Source of the DNA: Pandoraea sp.
GTDB taxonomy: Bacteria > Pseudomonadota > Gammaproteobacteria > Burkholderiales > Burkholderiaceae
Assembly: GCA_031291335.1 (NCBI GenBank)
Contig: JARLJF010000104.1
Coordinates: forward strand, 1-33,765
Direction of reading: 5' to 3'
DNA length: 33,765 nt
Shown: in pieces, positions 8,604 through 17,859 of the stretch
How the letters are laid out: the number at the start of each line of letters is the position of its first letter
How positions within the stretch are numbered: position 1 is the first letter of the stretch
Made by a program: the position numbers and the translations under genes
Notes under the pieces: model-generated
What the model saw: the letters and a program-made list of their open reading frames with translations, nothing else
What the model was told of the DNA's origin: nothing
Databases searched by the model: none

Positions 8604-9104
8604 ATGCCGAAAATCGATTGGTCGTCCCGTTTCGGCACGCTGGTGCACGACGTTGCCCGTGTCCATTCGCGCCTGTTCGACCGGCGGGCTCGGGGCAACT
8701 TCGATCTCACGCGTGCGCAATGCCGCGTGCTGGTGATGCTGCATCGCTACGGTGTGCAAACCCAGGCCGAACTGGCCGAACGCATGGAGTTGACGCCGAT
8801 GGCGCTCGTCAGACTGCTGGACCGGCTCAGGGAAAAGGGCCTCGTCCGTCGCGAGCGCGATCCGAACGACAAGCGCGCGCACCTCCTTTATCTGACGGAG
8901 GCCTCGGAGGCAAAAATCGACACGATCGTCGCCTTCGCCAACGTCACCGAGCGTGAAGCGCTGGCCGACCTCACGCCCGCCGAGCGCATTGAGCTGTCGC
9001 GGTTGCTGGGCAAGGTACTGACGAACCTCACGCGAGCCGAAGCCGAATGTCCGGCACCGGCGCGCCGCACCGAGGAGGCCGGGCCGGCGTCATCAGCCGA
9101 ATAG
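8604..9104 (+). CDS. MarR-family transcriptional regulator
   Basis: 166 residues. A winged helix-turn-helix spans about residues 36-100: LTRAQCRVLVML, then QAELAERMELTPMALVRLLDRL as recognition region, and the wing with the family signature RRERDPNDKRAHLLYLT. The long terminal helices form the dimer interface in this family. A longer frame exists from 8487, but the added part would cover the candidate operator and does not resemble MarR proteins, so I use ATG 8604. The ribosome-binding site is weak. It lies 85 bp before an EmrB-type pump on the same strand, the usual arrangement for a repressor of drug efflux released by small aromatic or hydrophobic ligands. Confidence 0.93.
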   Translation: MPKIDWSSRFGTLVHDVARVHSRLFDRRARGNFDLTRAQCRVLVMLHRYGVQTQAELAERMELTPMALVRLLDRLREKGLVRRERDPNDKRAHLLYLTEASEAKIDTIVAFANVTEREALADLTPAERIELSRLLGKVLTNLTRAEAECPAPARRTEEAGPASSAE

Positions 9105-9189
9105 TCGCAGGTGCAGGAGACAACGCGGGCGAAGGGTGAACCTCGCACCGCCATAACGACAAGAACAACGATCTACCCGAGGAATTACC

Positions 9190-10728
9190 GTGTCATCCCC
9201 CCAAAAGGCTGACGATCCGGGCAAGCACCGCGCGCTCGTCAGTATCTCCGTCATGCTCGCGACGGTGTTGCAGACCCTCGACAGCACCATCGCCAACGTT
9301 GCCTTGCCGCATATGCAGGGCAGTCTTTCCGCCTCACAGGACTCGATTACCTGGGTATTGACGTCCTACATCGTGGCGGCGGCCATTGCGACACCGCTCA
9401 CCGGTACGCTCTGCGCCCGCTTCGGACGCCGACGAGTCTTCCTGTGGTCGGTCGCCGGTTTCACGATCGCCTCGGCCTTGTGCGGCATGGCGCAATCGCT
9501 CACGGAGATCGTGGCCGCGCGTCTGTTCCAGGGGATTTGCGGCGCGGCGCTCGTACCGCTGTCGCAGGCGACCATGCTCGACATCAACCCGCCGCACAAA
9601 CACGGTTCGGCGATGGCGATCTTCGGCATGGGGGTGATGGTGGGACCGATCCTCGGGCCGTCGCTTGGCGGCTGGCTCACGGATAGCTACAACTGGCGCT
9701 GGGTGTTCTACATCAACCTGCCCATCGGCCTGATCGCATTCCTCGGCATTGCCGCGTATTTGAAAGAGCCACCGGAGCAAAAAGCCGGGAAGTTCGATGC
9801 CTTGGGCTTCGTCACCCTGGGTCTGTCCATCGGGCTGTTGCAGTTACTGCTTGACCGGGGCGAACAACAGGACTGGCTGAACTCCACCGAGATCTGGCTG
9901 GAGATGCTCGGCGCCATCGTCTGCTTCGCGTACTTCATCGTCCACACATGGACGGCCGGCGAGCATTCGTTCTTCGACCGCTCGCTGCTGCGCGACCGGA
10001 ACTTCAACACGGGCGTCGTCTATATCTTCGTGGTCGGCATCATTCTGTATGCCACGCGCGCCCTGCTCCCGCCGATGCTGCAAAGCCTGTTCGGCTACCC
10101 TGCGATCCTGACGGGGCTGGTCACGGCCCCCTCTGGCGCGGGGACGATGGCGGCCATGCTGATCGTCGGACGGCTGGTCGGCAAGGTCGACGTTCGCTAT
10201 CTGCTCGGCTTTGGCTTCGCGCTGACCGCCTATTCGCTGTACTTGATGGCCGGGTACTCGCTGACACTGCGGCCGTCCGACATTGTCTGGCCGGGGGTCA
10301 TCCAGGGTTTCGGGCTCGGCTTCGTCTTCGTGCCGCTCACCACTGTCACATTCGCCACCCTCCCCGGCACGCTACGCGCCGACGGCGCTGCCATCTACAG
10401 CCTGTCTCGCAACATCGGCAGCAGTATCGGCATCTCGGTCGTGCAGACGCTGCTCACGCAGAACACGCAGGTCAATCACGCGGTGCTCTCGGAGTACATC
10501 ACGCCATTCACGCAAGGCGTCGAGGCGTACGTGCACACCTATGGGGCGGCGGCGATGGCCGCGCTCAATGCCGAAGTGACGCGACAGGCCGCGATGATCG
10601 CCTATCTGGACGATTTCAGACTCATGATGTGGCTCACGCTCGCCGTCATGCCGCTGCTCCTCTTCATCCGCTTGAAAAAGAAGGCGCCCGGCGAAGTGGA
10701 CGAGATGGTGCACGTGGCGGCGGACTGA
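9190..10728 (+). CDS. MFS multidrug efflux pump, DHA2 family (EmrB/QacA type)
   Basis: 512 residues with about 14 membrane segments, the usual length for DHA2 proton-drug antiporters. Family motifs are clear: LDSTIANVALP in helix 1, the GRRRVF loop of motif A, and GPILGPSLGGWLTD (antiporter motif C) in helix 5, followed by NWRWVFYINLP. The GTG start at 9190 has GAGGA a few bases upstream. It is probably co-transcribed with the marR gene. No EmrA-type membrane fusion protein or outer-membrane channel is encoded next to it, so it either works alone or borrows a partner from elsewhere. It converges on the 10733-11125 gene with only four bases between the stop codons. Confidence 0.92.
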   Translation: MSSPQKADDPGKHRALVSISVMLATVLQTLDSTIANVALPHMQGSLSASQDSITWVLTSYIVAAAIATPLTGTLCARFGRRRVFLWSVAGFTIASALCGMAQSLTEIVAARLFQGICGAALVPLSQATMLDINPPHKHGSAMAIFGMGVMVGPILGPSLGGWLTDSYNWRWVFYINLPIGLIAFLGIAAYLKEPPEQKAGKFDALGFVTLGLSIGLLQLLLDRGEQQDWLNSTEIWLEMLGAIVCFAYFIVHTWTAGEHSFFDRSLLRDRNFNTGVVYIFVVGIILYATRALLPPMLQSLFGYPAILTGLVTAPSGAGTMAAMLIVGRLVGKVDVRYLLGFGFALTAYSLYLMAGYSLTLRPSDIVWPGVIQGFGLGFVFVPLTTVTFATLPGTLRADGAAIYSLSRNIGSSIGISVVQTLLTQNTQVNHAVLSEYITPFTQGVEAYVHTYGAAAMAALNAEVTRQAAMIAYLDDFRLMMWLTLAVMPLLLFIRLKKKAPGEVDEMVHVAAD

Positions 10729-10732
10729 CCCC

Positions 10733-11125
10733 CTACGGTTTGACGCGGCGCGCTGGCGCCGCGCGCTTGCGGGGCTTGCGCGGCTTCGGTTCCACGCCGA
10801 TGCGCGGGTCGCCGGCAAGCACGCGCGCCGTCAAATGCGCCGCGACGGACTCGAACTCCGCTTCGCTCTGCGGCACATACAGCCACTTCCCCAGCACCGG
10901 GTGCGGGCGCAACGTCGGCATCTCGGCCATCAGCGATTCGTGGTGCTCGCGCGATGTGCACACCAGCAGCCCATCCCACGGGGCATCGCGATCGATAACG
11001 GCCAGGCATTGCACACCGTGCACGTAAGCGACATCGGCACCGAACATTTTCCGGGGAAGATAAGTCGATTCACCTTCGAATGGCTCAAAAATCCAAAGCA
11101 GCGAATTACGAATAGTCGATGGCAC
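10733..11125 (-). CDS. Small conserved protein, TfoX N-terminal-like
   Basis: 130 residues, soluble, no signal peptide. The order RKMFGADVAYVHG, then a WDGLLVCTSREHHESL block and HPVLGKWLYVP, resembles small stand-alone proteins related to the TfoX N-terminal domain (metal- or ligand-binding fold of unclear function). The tail (KPRKPRKRAAPARR) is strongly basic and could touch nucleic acid. The start is a GTG at 11125 with an AAGAAAG-type site about seven bases upstream. Function is unknown. A GC-rich inverted repeat inside the 3' end (GCGGCGC/GCGCCGC, 10745-10762) could help end transcription of the converging pump gene. Confidence 0.6.
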   Translation of the reverse strand: MPSTIRNSLLWIFEPFEGESTYLPRKMFGADVAYVHGVQCLAVIDRDAPWDGLLVCTSREHHESLMAEMPTLRPHPVLGKWLYVPQSEAEFESVAAHLTARVLAGDPRIGVEPKPRKPRKRAAPARRVKP

Positions 11126-11445
11126 AGCGTTACTTTCTTAATGGAAGCAAGGGATGAAAATCCGAAAAGCCATACTCGTGATGGGGAGTTATGAAACGCA
11201 AAGTGCACAACATGGATTTGTCGGACACCATACTGTGTCGGCTAAATCAGGCCACGCATTAGCTCGTAATCCCACGAAAATTATGACGAATATCTAATGA
11301 AGCACTTGATCACATCAATACTTTCATTGCGTTTCAAAAAAGCAACATCCTATGAATATCAAATAACTATCCATTGAACATTTGGAGATATCAATCTACT
11401 TTAGCGCCACGGGGGTATTTGAAACAATAACCACGGGAGTGTGCC
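11126..11445. other. AT-rich intergenic region upstream of the autotransporter
   Basis: About 320 bp with markedly lower GC than the genes on either side, especially 11270-11400. No gene is seen. It carries the divergent control region for the TfoX-like gene (-) and the autotransporter (+). AT-rich DNA ahead of a surface-protein gene is often silenced by H-NS-like proteins; that is inference here. Confidence 0.5.
11374..11402 (+). promoter_or_regulatory. Candidate sigma-70 promoter of the autotransporter
   Basis: TTGAAC at 11374-11379 and TACTTT at 11397-11402 with a 17-bp spacer. This predicts a start near 11409 and a 5' leader of about 37 bases, with GGGAG seven bases before the ATG at 11446. 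It is a sequence match only. Confidence 0.4.
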
Positions 11446-14140
11446 ATGCACGCATCACCGCCGTTGTCGTCTCATTCAGTCCCCCTCCGTCGCTGCCCGC
11501 ACCGCTTGCGGCCATTGATTTTAGCTGTCTCTCTCTGCGTGCCCGGCCTTGCCAGAGCGGCATGTGACAATACCGCTCCCACCAGCGGCACAACCGTCAC
11601 TTGTACCGGGACAGACACAACGGTTATCGCTGCCAGCGGCAGTACCAACGTGAGCGTGAACGTCAGCAGCGGCAGTACCATCTCGTTCACACGAACGGTG
11701 GCCAACACAGCGGCCCTCACCGTCGATACGTCCAGCACGATCACCAACGCCGGCACCGTTACGTTGACCGGCACCACACCGACCGGTCGTGGTGCGGCTT
11801 TGCTCGGTGCAAACAACAGCAATACGCTCGTGAATACCGCGACGGGCGTGATCACCACCACCGGCGGGCAAAACGACGGCATGGCGATCAACGGCAACGG
11901 CGGTTCGCTCACCAACAACGGCACTATTACCGTTTCCGGCCCCAACGCCTATGGCATGACGGCCGCGTGGGGACAAGCGTCCGGCCTGGGCCAGAACAGC
12001 ACCTTCGTGAATACCGGCACGATAACCGCCAACGGATCGGGCAGCCGAGCCATCAGCGTCGTCGGCGGCCAAAGCACGGTGACAAACTCGGGCACGCTGA
12101 TCACCACTGGCGGCGTACCGTCGAACCGTGCATTCACCGTCTTCATGCAGGGTAATAACAACAACTTCACGAACAGTGGTTACATCGAAGCGCGTGGCAT
12201 CAACAGCGACGCCGTGGTGTCCAACACCGGGGGGGGGATTTGTCTCATCCATCGTGAACCAGGCGGGCGGGCGAATCATCAGCCGTCAGGGCTTCGGCGT
12301 GCGCACCGTCAATGGCACGATTTCCATCACCAATGCCGGCCTGATCCAAAGCGATGTGGGCACCGCCATCGCCATGAACCCGGCAGCACGTTCCAACACG
12401 CTCACGCTGCAAACCGGCTCGCAAATCATCGGCACGGCCGACGGCGGCGCAAGCGCGGTCAGCCAATTGATTCTGCAAGGCACTGGCACGGCAAGCAACC
12501 CGTTCGTCAACTTTGGCACCCTGCTCGCTCAAGGCAGTAACTGGACGTGGAGCGGCAGCGGCAACTTCACAACCGCGCAGATCCAGAGTGGCGTCTTCAA
12601 TCTGACCAGTACCCTCGGCGGCACGACGACGACCGTGGCATCCGGAGCCACACTGACCGGCACGGGGACCCTCACGGGCAACGTCACCAATCAGGGCACG
12701 ATTCATCCGGGCGATGGCGGGGGCAACGGAACGCTCACGCTCGTGGGCAACTACACGGGACAGAACGGCACGCTCGCCATCGATACCGCATTGGGCAACG
12801 ATAGCTCCCGCGTAGCCCCCCTCACGGTCAGCGGCGGCACGATAAGCGGCAACACCACCGTTGCCGTGAACAATCTCGGCGGGCTTGGCGGGTTGACCAC
12901 CGGAAACGGCATTCCCATGGTGCAGGCCGTGGGCGGCGCGACGTCAAACGCATCGGCCTTCGCACTCGGCGGCACCGTCAGCGCCGGCGCCTATACCTAT
13001 TACCTGTATAAGGGCGGCACCACACCAGGCAGCGAGCAGAGCTGGTATCTGCGCTCTTCGGTACCTGTCACGACGCCGGTCACGACCGTCGATCCGGTCA
13101 CCGGCACGACGGTCACCACCATAGAACAGCCGATCCCGGCCACGGGTAGCCCAGCCGTGGCTCCGATGGGCAGCGACCCGGTGCCGATCTACCGTGTCGA
13201 AGTCCCCGTGTATTCGATCATGCCGGAGCTGGCGCGCACGGCCGGGTTTGCGCAGTTGGGTACCTTCCACGAACGGCAGGGACAGCAAGGACTGCTCGAC
13301 GAACGCGGCTGGTTGACGGACGGCTGGGTACGCGTCTGGGGACAGACCGAACAACTGCGCGCCAAAGGAGACGTGACGCCGCAGTTCGATGGCAATATCG
13401 GCGGCGTGCAACTCGGGCACGATATCTTCGCGAACCGTGCTGATAACGGCCACAGCGATCACGTCGGCATTTTGGGTGGCTGGACTCGCGCGTCAGGCGA
13501 TGTGCAGGGTCTTGCCCTCGGCTCACAAAGCACGCAAGCCGGCTCGCTCGGGCTCGATATGTACAGCGCGGGCCTGTACTGGACTCATGTGATGCCCGGC
13601 GGGGCGTACACCGATGCCGTGTTGCTGGCGTCGGCGTTGCAATACCAGACGCGGCCCGCCAGTGGCCTGAACCGCGACGTGAATGGCAAGGCGCTGGCCG
13701 CTTCGCTCGAGACCGGCTGGCCCATTCCCCTCACCTCCACGCTCGCTCTCGAACCACAGGCGCAGATCATCTGGCAGCACCAGTCGATCAACGATCTGAA
13801 CGACAGCATCTCCAGCGTGACCTTCGGCAACACGAACAGTTGGCTCGCCCGTGTGGGTGCGCGGCTTGAGGGCAACTACGACGGCGCACGCGGCCTGCTG
13901 CGCCCGTACCTCCTGTTCAATCTGCTGCATGCTTTCGGTAGCGAGGGCCGCGTGGTCTTCGGTGGCACAACGCCGATCGTGACCAACGCCAACAGCACAT
14001 CGGCGCAGTTCGGCATCGGTATGGCCGGACGCTTCAACAAGTCAGCCAGTGTGTACGCGACGCTCGCCTATCTCACGCAACTGGACAACACCCGTCAGCA
14101 GAGTGTCTCGGCGACGCTCGGCCTGCGCTGGACCTGGTAG
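11446..14140 (+). CDS. Autotransporter (type Va), frame interrupted at a G9 tract: probable phase-variable gene
   Basis: As written, the frame from ATG 11446 ends at 12540 after 364 residues, while the rest of the protein continues in another frame to 14140. The two frames join if the G9 run at 12229-12237 becomes G8 (or G11), giving 897 residues. The N-terminus has a signal peptide cut after LARA|ACDN. The passenger is a series of short beta-helix repeats such as LTNNGTITVSG, FVNTGTITANG and NSGTLITTGG, typical of adhesin-like autotransporters. The last 260-270 residues form the outer-membrane beta-barrel (from about GWVRVWGQTEQL), ending in aromatic WTW. The ribosome-binding site is GGGAG. 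In the G9 state a secreted passenger fragment without a barrel would be made, so no surface display is expected. A sequencing error in the homopolymer is the main alternative. Confidence 0.88.
12229..12237 (+). repeat. Poly-G tract (nine G) at the frame junction
   Basis: Preceded by ACACC and followed by ATTTGTC. With nine G the passenger reads GGG-ICLIHRE and soon leaves the repeat pattern; with eight G it reads on as GG-FVSSIVNQAGG, restoring the repeats. The tract lies about 260 codons into the gene. Homopolymers of this length slip readily during replication. Confidence 0.9.
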
Positions 14141-14164
14141 CGTCAGCGCACATCGGTAACGAGA

Positions 14165-14182
14165 ACGGGCGATCCGGCCCGT
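14165..14182 (+). terminator. Hairpin after the autotransporter
   Basis: ACGGGC, loop GATCCG, GCCCGT, starting 25 bp after the autotransporter stop. A short A/T stretch (ATAT) follows but no T-run, so this is a weak candidate. The rest of 14141-14393 becomes AT-rich toward 14390 and should hold the promoter of the next gene. Confidence 0.4.
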
Positions 14183-14393
14183 ATATCTCGCGGGTATGAA
14201 CGCACACGTTGCGCCGTGGCCCCTCTCCGGGCCAGCCTGCCCCGCCGCCGTCGAAAATCAATCCCCAAGAGTCAAATTCCAAACAATGGATTGTAGTTTT
14301 TGACGGACGATTGAATTCCAGAATCACCGTCTCCGAGGTCTTGCATTTGCGCAAAACCAAGGACACCTACATTTCATTCATTGCGGAGCCTAA

Positions 14394-15200
14394 ATGACGA
14401 TAGGGAATACCTCGACACGATCACGTCTGTGTCTTGCGGCGGGCGGCCTGCTGGCCTGCCTCTCGACGGCTCACGCGCAAACGGCGGCCGACGACGCGAA
14501 CAGGAGCAACAACCCGCTCACGCCAGCGGCGTCGTTCGGCCTGCAGAACTACTACACGCCTTCGATCTTCGGCACCAACACGCATACCAATGACTTTCTG
14601 TTGAGGCCGACGATGCCGTTCGGCGCGAACAGCATCGTTCCTGTGCCGCAGATCCTTCGCATGACAGTGCCGATCAGCACGCGCCCCGATCCGGCGGGCG
14701 GCTACCAGACCGGGCTCGGCGACATCAACCTGTTCGATATCTTCTTGCTGAACGCGGGAGGCTCGACGCAATTCGGGATCGGCCCGCTGCTGACGATGCC
14801 AACGGCGACCGACAAATCGCTCGGGACCGGAAAGTGGCAGGCGGGCCTTGCCGGCCTGGCGGTGCATACGAGCAAGGCGGGCGTGTTCGGTGCGTTGCTC
14901 CAGTGGCAACATTCGTTTGCCGGTCAGGGAGATCGTCCGACGGTGCAGGCGCTCACCGTTCAGCCGTTCATCATCTACAACCTGCCGGAAGGCTGGTATC
15001 TGCGCTCCACGGCGACCTGGAGCTTCGATCTGCAGCACGGCAACTACTACATTCCCATCGGGCTGGGTGCCGGCAAGGCGTGGAAGGTCGGCAAGACCAT
15101 CGTCAATGCCTTTATCGAACCGCAATATTCGGTGGCGCACTCGGGCAACGTGCCCCGATGGCAGGTTCTGGCCGGCGTGAACTTCACGTTCGGCCATTGA
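14394..15200 (+). CDS. Outer-membrane beta-barrel protein (Phenol_MetA_deg / neuromedin U-like family)
   Basis: 268 residues. A signal peptide (LCLAAGGLLACLSTAHA) is cut near residue 28. The mature part shows alternating short beta strands with many aromatic and glycine residues: MPFGANSIVPVPQILRMTVPIST, a GLGDINLFDIFLL block, FGIGPLLTMPTA, and a final strand WQVLAGVNFTFGH. This is the pattern of the outer-membrane family often labelled Phenol_MetA_deg transporter, sometimes misnamed neuromedin U. It may be a channel for hydrophobic compounds, but the substrate is unknown. ATG 14394 has GGAG six bases upstream. Its own AT-rich leader region suggests a separate promoter from the autotransporter. 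Confidence 0.7.
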   Translation: MTIGNTSTRSRLCLAAGGLLACLSTAHAQTAADDANRSNNPLTPAASFGLQNYYTPSIFGTNTHTNDFLLRPTMPFGANSIVPVPQILRMTVPISTRPDPAGGYQTGLGDINLFDIFLLNAGGSTQFGIGPLLTMPTATDKSLGTGKWQAGLAGLAVHTSKAGVFGALLQWQHSFAGQGDRPTVQALTVQPFIIYNLPEGWYLRSTATWSFDLQHGNYYIPIGLGAGKAWKVGKTIVNAFIEPQYSVAHSGNVPRWQVLAGVNFTFGH

Positions 15201-15207
15201 GTGGCAC

Positions 15208-15237
15208 GGCCGGACATCACGCTCGTGAAGTCCGGCC
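15208..15237. terminator. Bidirectional terminator-like hairpin between converging genes
   Basis: GGCCGGAC-A-TCACG, loop CT, CGTGA-A-GTCCGGCC: a 13-bp stem interrupted by one mismatch, placed exactly between the plus-strand barrel gene and the minus-strand cyclase gene. No long T-run occurs on either side. Confidence 0.6.
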
Positions 15238-15258
15238 GACCCGGCATCCTCCGCGGCT

Positions 15259-16500
15259 TTACCCCCCTGCGGCAGCCCGCAGCGGATGCACGTCGGGCTG
15301 CGGATCCGCAGCCGGCATCGCCGTCTCCGGCGTGTATCGCATGCAGCGATTACGTCCGGCCGCCTTGGCCTGATACAGCGCACGATCTGCGCGCTGCACC
15401 AGCGACGACAACTCACCCCGCGAGCGCTCATCGCAGGCAATGCCGATGCTCACCGTGGCAGCCACCGTTTCCCCCTGCACCATGCGTGCCGCCCGCTCGA
15501 AGGCTTCTCTGACCCGCTCGGCAATGGTCTGCGCCTCGGTCACGCCTACCCCCGGCAGGAACAACGCGAACTCCTCGCCACCGTAACGTCCAAAGATGTC
15601 GTCCGAACGCAGTTGCTGCGACGCCGTGCGAGCAAACAGCAACAGCACCGTATCGCCGAACGGGTGCCCGTATGTGTCGTTGATCCGCTTGAAGTGGTCC
15701 AGATCCAGCAGCAGCAAGGCCACCGGTGTGCGCGCCGCGCTATGCCGGCGCATCTGCTCACGCGCGAGACGCGTGAATTCCGGACGGTTGAATGTCTGTG
15801 TCAGGCCGTCGCGCGTGGCGGCGCGGTGCAGCGCGATTTCCGAGCGCTCCTTGCCCAACGAGACCATCAGGAAGCTCGCCACGACGATCAGCACCAACAT
15901 TTCCGTCGTCGACACTTGTGGACCGAACCACGTCAGAAACTGTGGATCGGTCGGCCCGAGCCATACCAGCGCCACCGCCCGCACCGCATAGAACGACCCA
16001 TGGAATACCGCGACCACCGTCAGCACGACGCTGCTCGGCAAGCGGACCCCCGAAGCCTGCCAGAATTCCTTCGCCGCCATCAAGCTGTAGAGCGCCAGCA
16101 GGGAGAAGAACAGAACACCCCCGCTCCAGGCATCGAGCGGCCGGGCGAACAGCCACGTTCCCCACAGCAGCACCGCCGGCCCGCCGAACACCGCAACCCA
16201 CTGCACACTTCGCGCATAGAAACGGCGGGCGCCGCTCCACACCATCGCGAAGGCGAGCGTCGCCATGGCGTTACCCAGCGGATAGAGCACCGCGAGCCGG
16301 GCGCTTCGCTCGGCAAGCAAATAGAGAATGGGAGAGAACGTGGCGAGCAGAAAGGCCAGACTCCACCAGCGCGGAGACTCGGCTTCATCACGACGCAAGG
16401 CATCGAGCATGAACAGAATGCCTGTCGCAATGCTCAACAAGAAAGTCACGAACTGTAGTGTCGGCAAGTCTAGCGCCGGCAGCGACAAACCAAGAGCCAT
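15259..16500 (-). CDS. Membrane-bound diguanylate cyclase (GGDEF)
   Basis: 413 residues. About six membrane helices occupy residues 12-212. A GGDEF domain follows at about 225-390: RDGLTQTFNRPEF, LLLLDLDHFKRINDTYGHPFGD, and the active loop GRYGGEEF with GGEEF at 307-311. The RxxD product-inhibition site is present five residues before it (R298-D301, RSDD). All signs point to an active, feedback-inhibited cyclase making cyclic-di-GMP in response to an unknown membrane or periplasmic cue. The ATG at 16500 has a GGGGGA/GGAG-rich stretch upstream. It stands alone and converges with the outer-membrane barrel gene. The C-terminal 25 residues are Pro/Ala-rich. Confidence 0.93.
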   Translation of the reverse strand: MALGLSLPALDLPTLQFVTFLLSIATGILFMLDALRRDEAESPRWWSLAFLLATFSPILYLLAERSARLAVLYPLGNAMATLAFAMVWSGARRFYARSVQWVAVFGGPAVLLWGTWLFARPLDAWSGGVLFFSLLALYSLMAAKEFWQASGVRLPSSVVLTVVAVFHGSFYAVRAVALVWLGPTDPQFLTWFGPQVSTTEMLVLIVVASFLMVSLGKERSEIALHRAATRDGLTQTFNRPEFTRLAREQMRRHSAARTPVALLLLDLDHFKRINDTYGHPFGDTVLLLFARTASQQLRSDDIFGRYGGEEFALFLPGVGVTEAQTIAERVREAFERAARMVQGETVAATVSIGIACDERSRGELSSLVQRADRALYQAKAAGRNRCMRYTPETAMPAADPQPDVHPLRAAAGG

Positions 16501-16884
16501 GGCTCCGTCCCCCGTGCGCGCCGCAAATCCACGGGCATGACCGCCCGGAACGCGATGCGCAGTTTGATGTACGGGGGAATGAAAACCTGTCTGAGAGATC
16601 AGCGGTTCGTTATTCGGTATGGAAAGTCCGGCAGCGGCTTGCGCATCGTATGCGATGCACCGTCTGGCCGCCCCGGTCCGGCCATCGGTTTCTCAGAGGA
16701 ATGTCCGGCACAACGTGCCCAAGCGCGTCTTCCCTGCAGCACGCTGGGTCGCATGCCGCTACGCGCGATGCCGGAATTCCCGGAATTCAGCCTTGCTCCA
16801 TACCCATGGGGCGGGATTCTAGCACGCCATTTTGAGAGGACAACCGGCCGGCTGGCCGACCAGCTTACAGTGCGTCCACTTCCC
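16501..16884. other. Intergenic region, no gene seen
   Basis: About 380 bp between two minus-strand genes. Visible structure: a duplicated CCGGAATTC (CCGGAATTCCCGGAATTC near 16780) and an inverted GGCC-AGCC-GGCC near 16845-16862 that could end the iclR transcript. I find no tRNA arms and no convincing small protein. Confidence 0.4.
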
Positions 16885-17733
16885 TTACATTTCCTGTCGA
16901 CGCCGCGCCGACAACGCACCCGCCGTCTGGATCACGAGATCGGCGAAGCGTCGCTCATCGCGCTCGGCGTTCCAGCGCACACGCGGCACCGCAATATTGA
17001 TCGCACCGATGGCTCTGCCGTCCTGATTCACCACGGCTGCGGCGGTCGAAATGTCGCCCATGAAGAACTCGTCTTCCGTGTGCGAATAGCCTTGCTTGCG
17101 AATGCGAGCCAGCCGCTCCCGGATCTTTCGCGGTTGCGAAACGGTGGCCGGCGTGAACTGTACGAGATTCGTGCGCGCCAGAATGTCGTCGATCTCGGCA
17201 TCGTCGAGCGTGGCGAGCATCGCCAGGCCCGGCGCGGTGCAATACGCCGGCAAGCGCGAACCGACGATGACGTTCGCATTGAATACGCTGCGACTCACGA
17301 TACGCAGCACGAAAACGATGTCCGTATCGAGACGCACAGTCAGGTTCGTGGCCTCCTCCGTCTCTGCCGCCAACTGCTGAAGATACGGGGCGGCGCGGCT
17401 CACCAGCTCGTTCGAAACGAGATAGTGATACGTGAAATCGAGTAGCTTCGGTGAGAGTTCGTACTTCTTGCTCTGCGGGTCCTTGAGCAGATAGCCCAAT
17501 GCCGAGAGCGTGAAGGTGAAGCGCTGCGCCGCGCTGATGTCGAAGCCCGTGGCAACGGCAATTTCGGAGAGCGAAAGATGGCGCTTCGACCCGTCGAACG
17601 CGGTCAGCACCTTCATGGCCTTTTCGACGGACTGAACGTACAGCGTGGAATCGGCCGACGGCGTAATCGCGGCCGGCGTCTCGGTGTCGGCGGCCGCTTT
17701 GGCACGGGTGCGAGGAGTTTTTGTGGTGGCCAC
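16885..17733 (-). CDS. IclR-family transcriptional regulator
   Basis: 282 residues from the GTG at 17733 (reading (M)ATTKTPRTRAK); a GTG at 17763 would add ten residues and cannot be excluded. A disordered lead of about 30 residues precedes the winged HTH (YVQSVEKAMKVLTAF, LSLSEIAVATGFDISAAQRFTFTLSALGYL). The effector-binding domain follows (LDFTYHYL, AAPYLQQLAAETEEATNL, AYCTAPGLAMLATL, GYSHTEDEFFMGDISTAAAVV, IGAINIAVP). IclR proteins usually control a nearby catabolic operon and answer to its substrate or an intermediate. It lies just downstream of, and on the same strand as, the five-gene uptake/CoA operon. Similar palindromes occur before both iclR and that operon, so it is the likely regulator of both. 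Confidence 0.92.
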   Translation of the reverse strand: MATTKTPRTRAKAAADTETPAAITPSADSTLYVQSVEKAMKVLTAFDGSKRHLSLSEIAVATGFDISAAQRFTFTLSALGYLLKDPQSKKYELSPKLLDFTYHYLVSNELVSRAAPYLQQLAAETEEATNLTVRLDTDIVFVLRIVSRSVFNANVIVGSRLPAYCTAPGLAMLATLDDAEIDDILARTNLVQFTPATVSQPRKIRERLARIRKQGYSHTEDEFFMGDISTAAAVVNQDGRAIGAINIAVPRVRWNAERDERRFADLVIQTAGALSARRRQEM

Positions 17734-17778
17734 GATCGTTATGGAATGGGGCGAACAGAGCACGATTATCTCATAAAA

Positions 17779-17810
17779 ATAAGACTATATCTTATGCCAA
17801 TAACCGTTAT
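17779..17810. promoter_or_regulatory. Two palindromes upstream of iclR (candidate IclR operators)
   Basis: ATAAGACTATATCTTAT at 17779-17795 (ATAAGA/TCTTAT arms) and ATAACCGTTAT at 17800-17810. Centres are 18 bp apart. They lie in an AT-rich spot just ahead of iclR; GATAAT on the minus strand (17770-17765) could be the -10 box, placing the palindromes around the -35 region. The second palindrome matches the sites at 24534-24566. Confidence 0.6.
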
Positions 17811-17812
17811 CA

Positions 17813-17838
17813 CCGCGTCATTGCAGGGAATGACGCGG
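17813..17838 (-). terminator. Hairpin after the acyl-CoA synthetase gene
   Basis: CCGCGTCATT, loop of 6, AATGACGCGG: a perfect 10-bp stem starting about 20 bp after the synthetase stop on the minus strand. There is no T-run. It probably ends or attenuates the operon transcript before iclR. Confidence 0.55.
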
Positions 17839-17859
17839 CCGCCGCCCTGCCCGCACGGA

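Noticed and set aside
11446..14140. Treating the autotransporter as a plain pseudogene
   Set aside because: The only defect is a one-base length difference in a G run; the rest of both frames is intact and free of stops, which fits a reversible switch better.
16760..16800. The duplicated CCGGAATTC as an attachment site or mobile element end
   Set aside because: Only two 9-bp copies, no integrase or transposase nearby and no matching copy seen elsewhere in the window.
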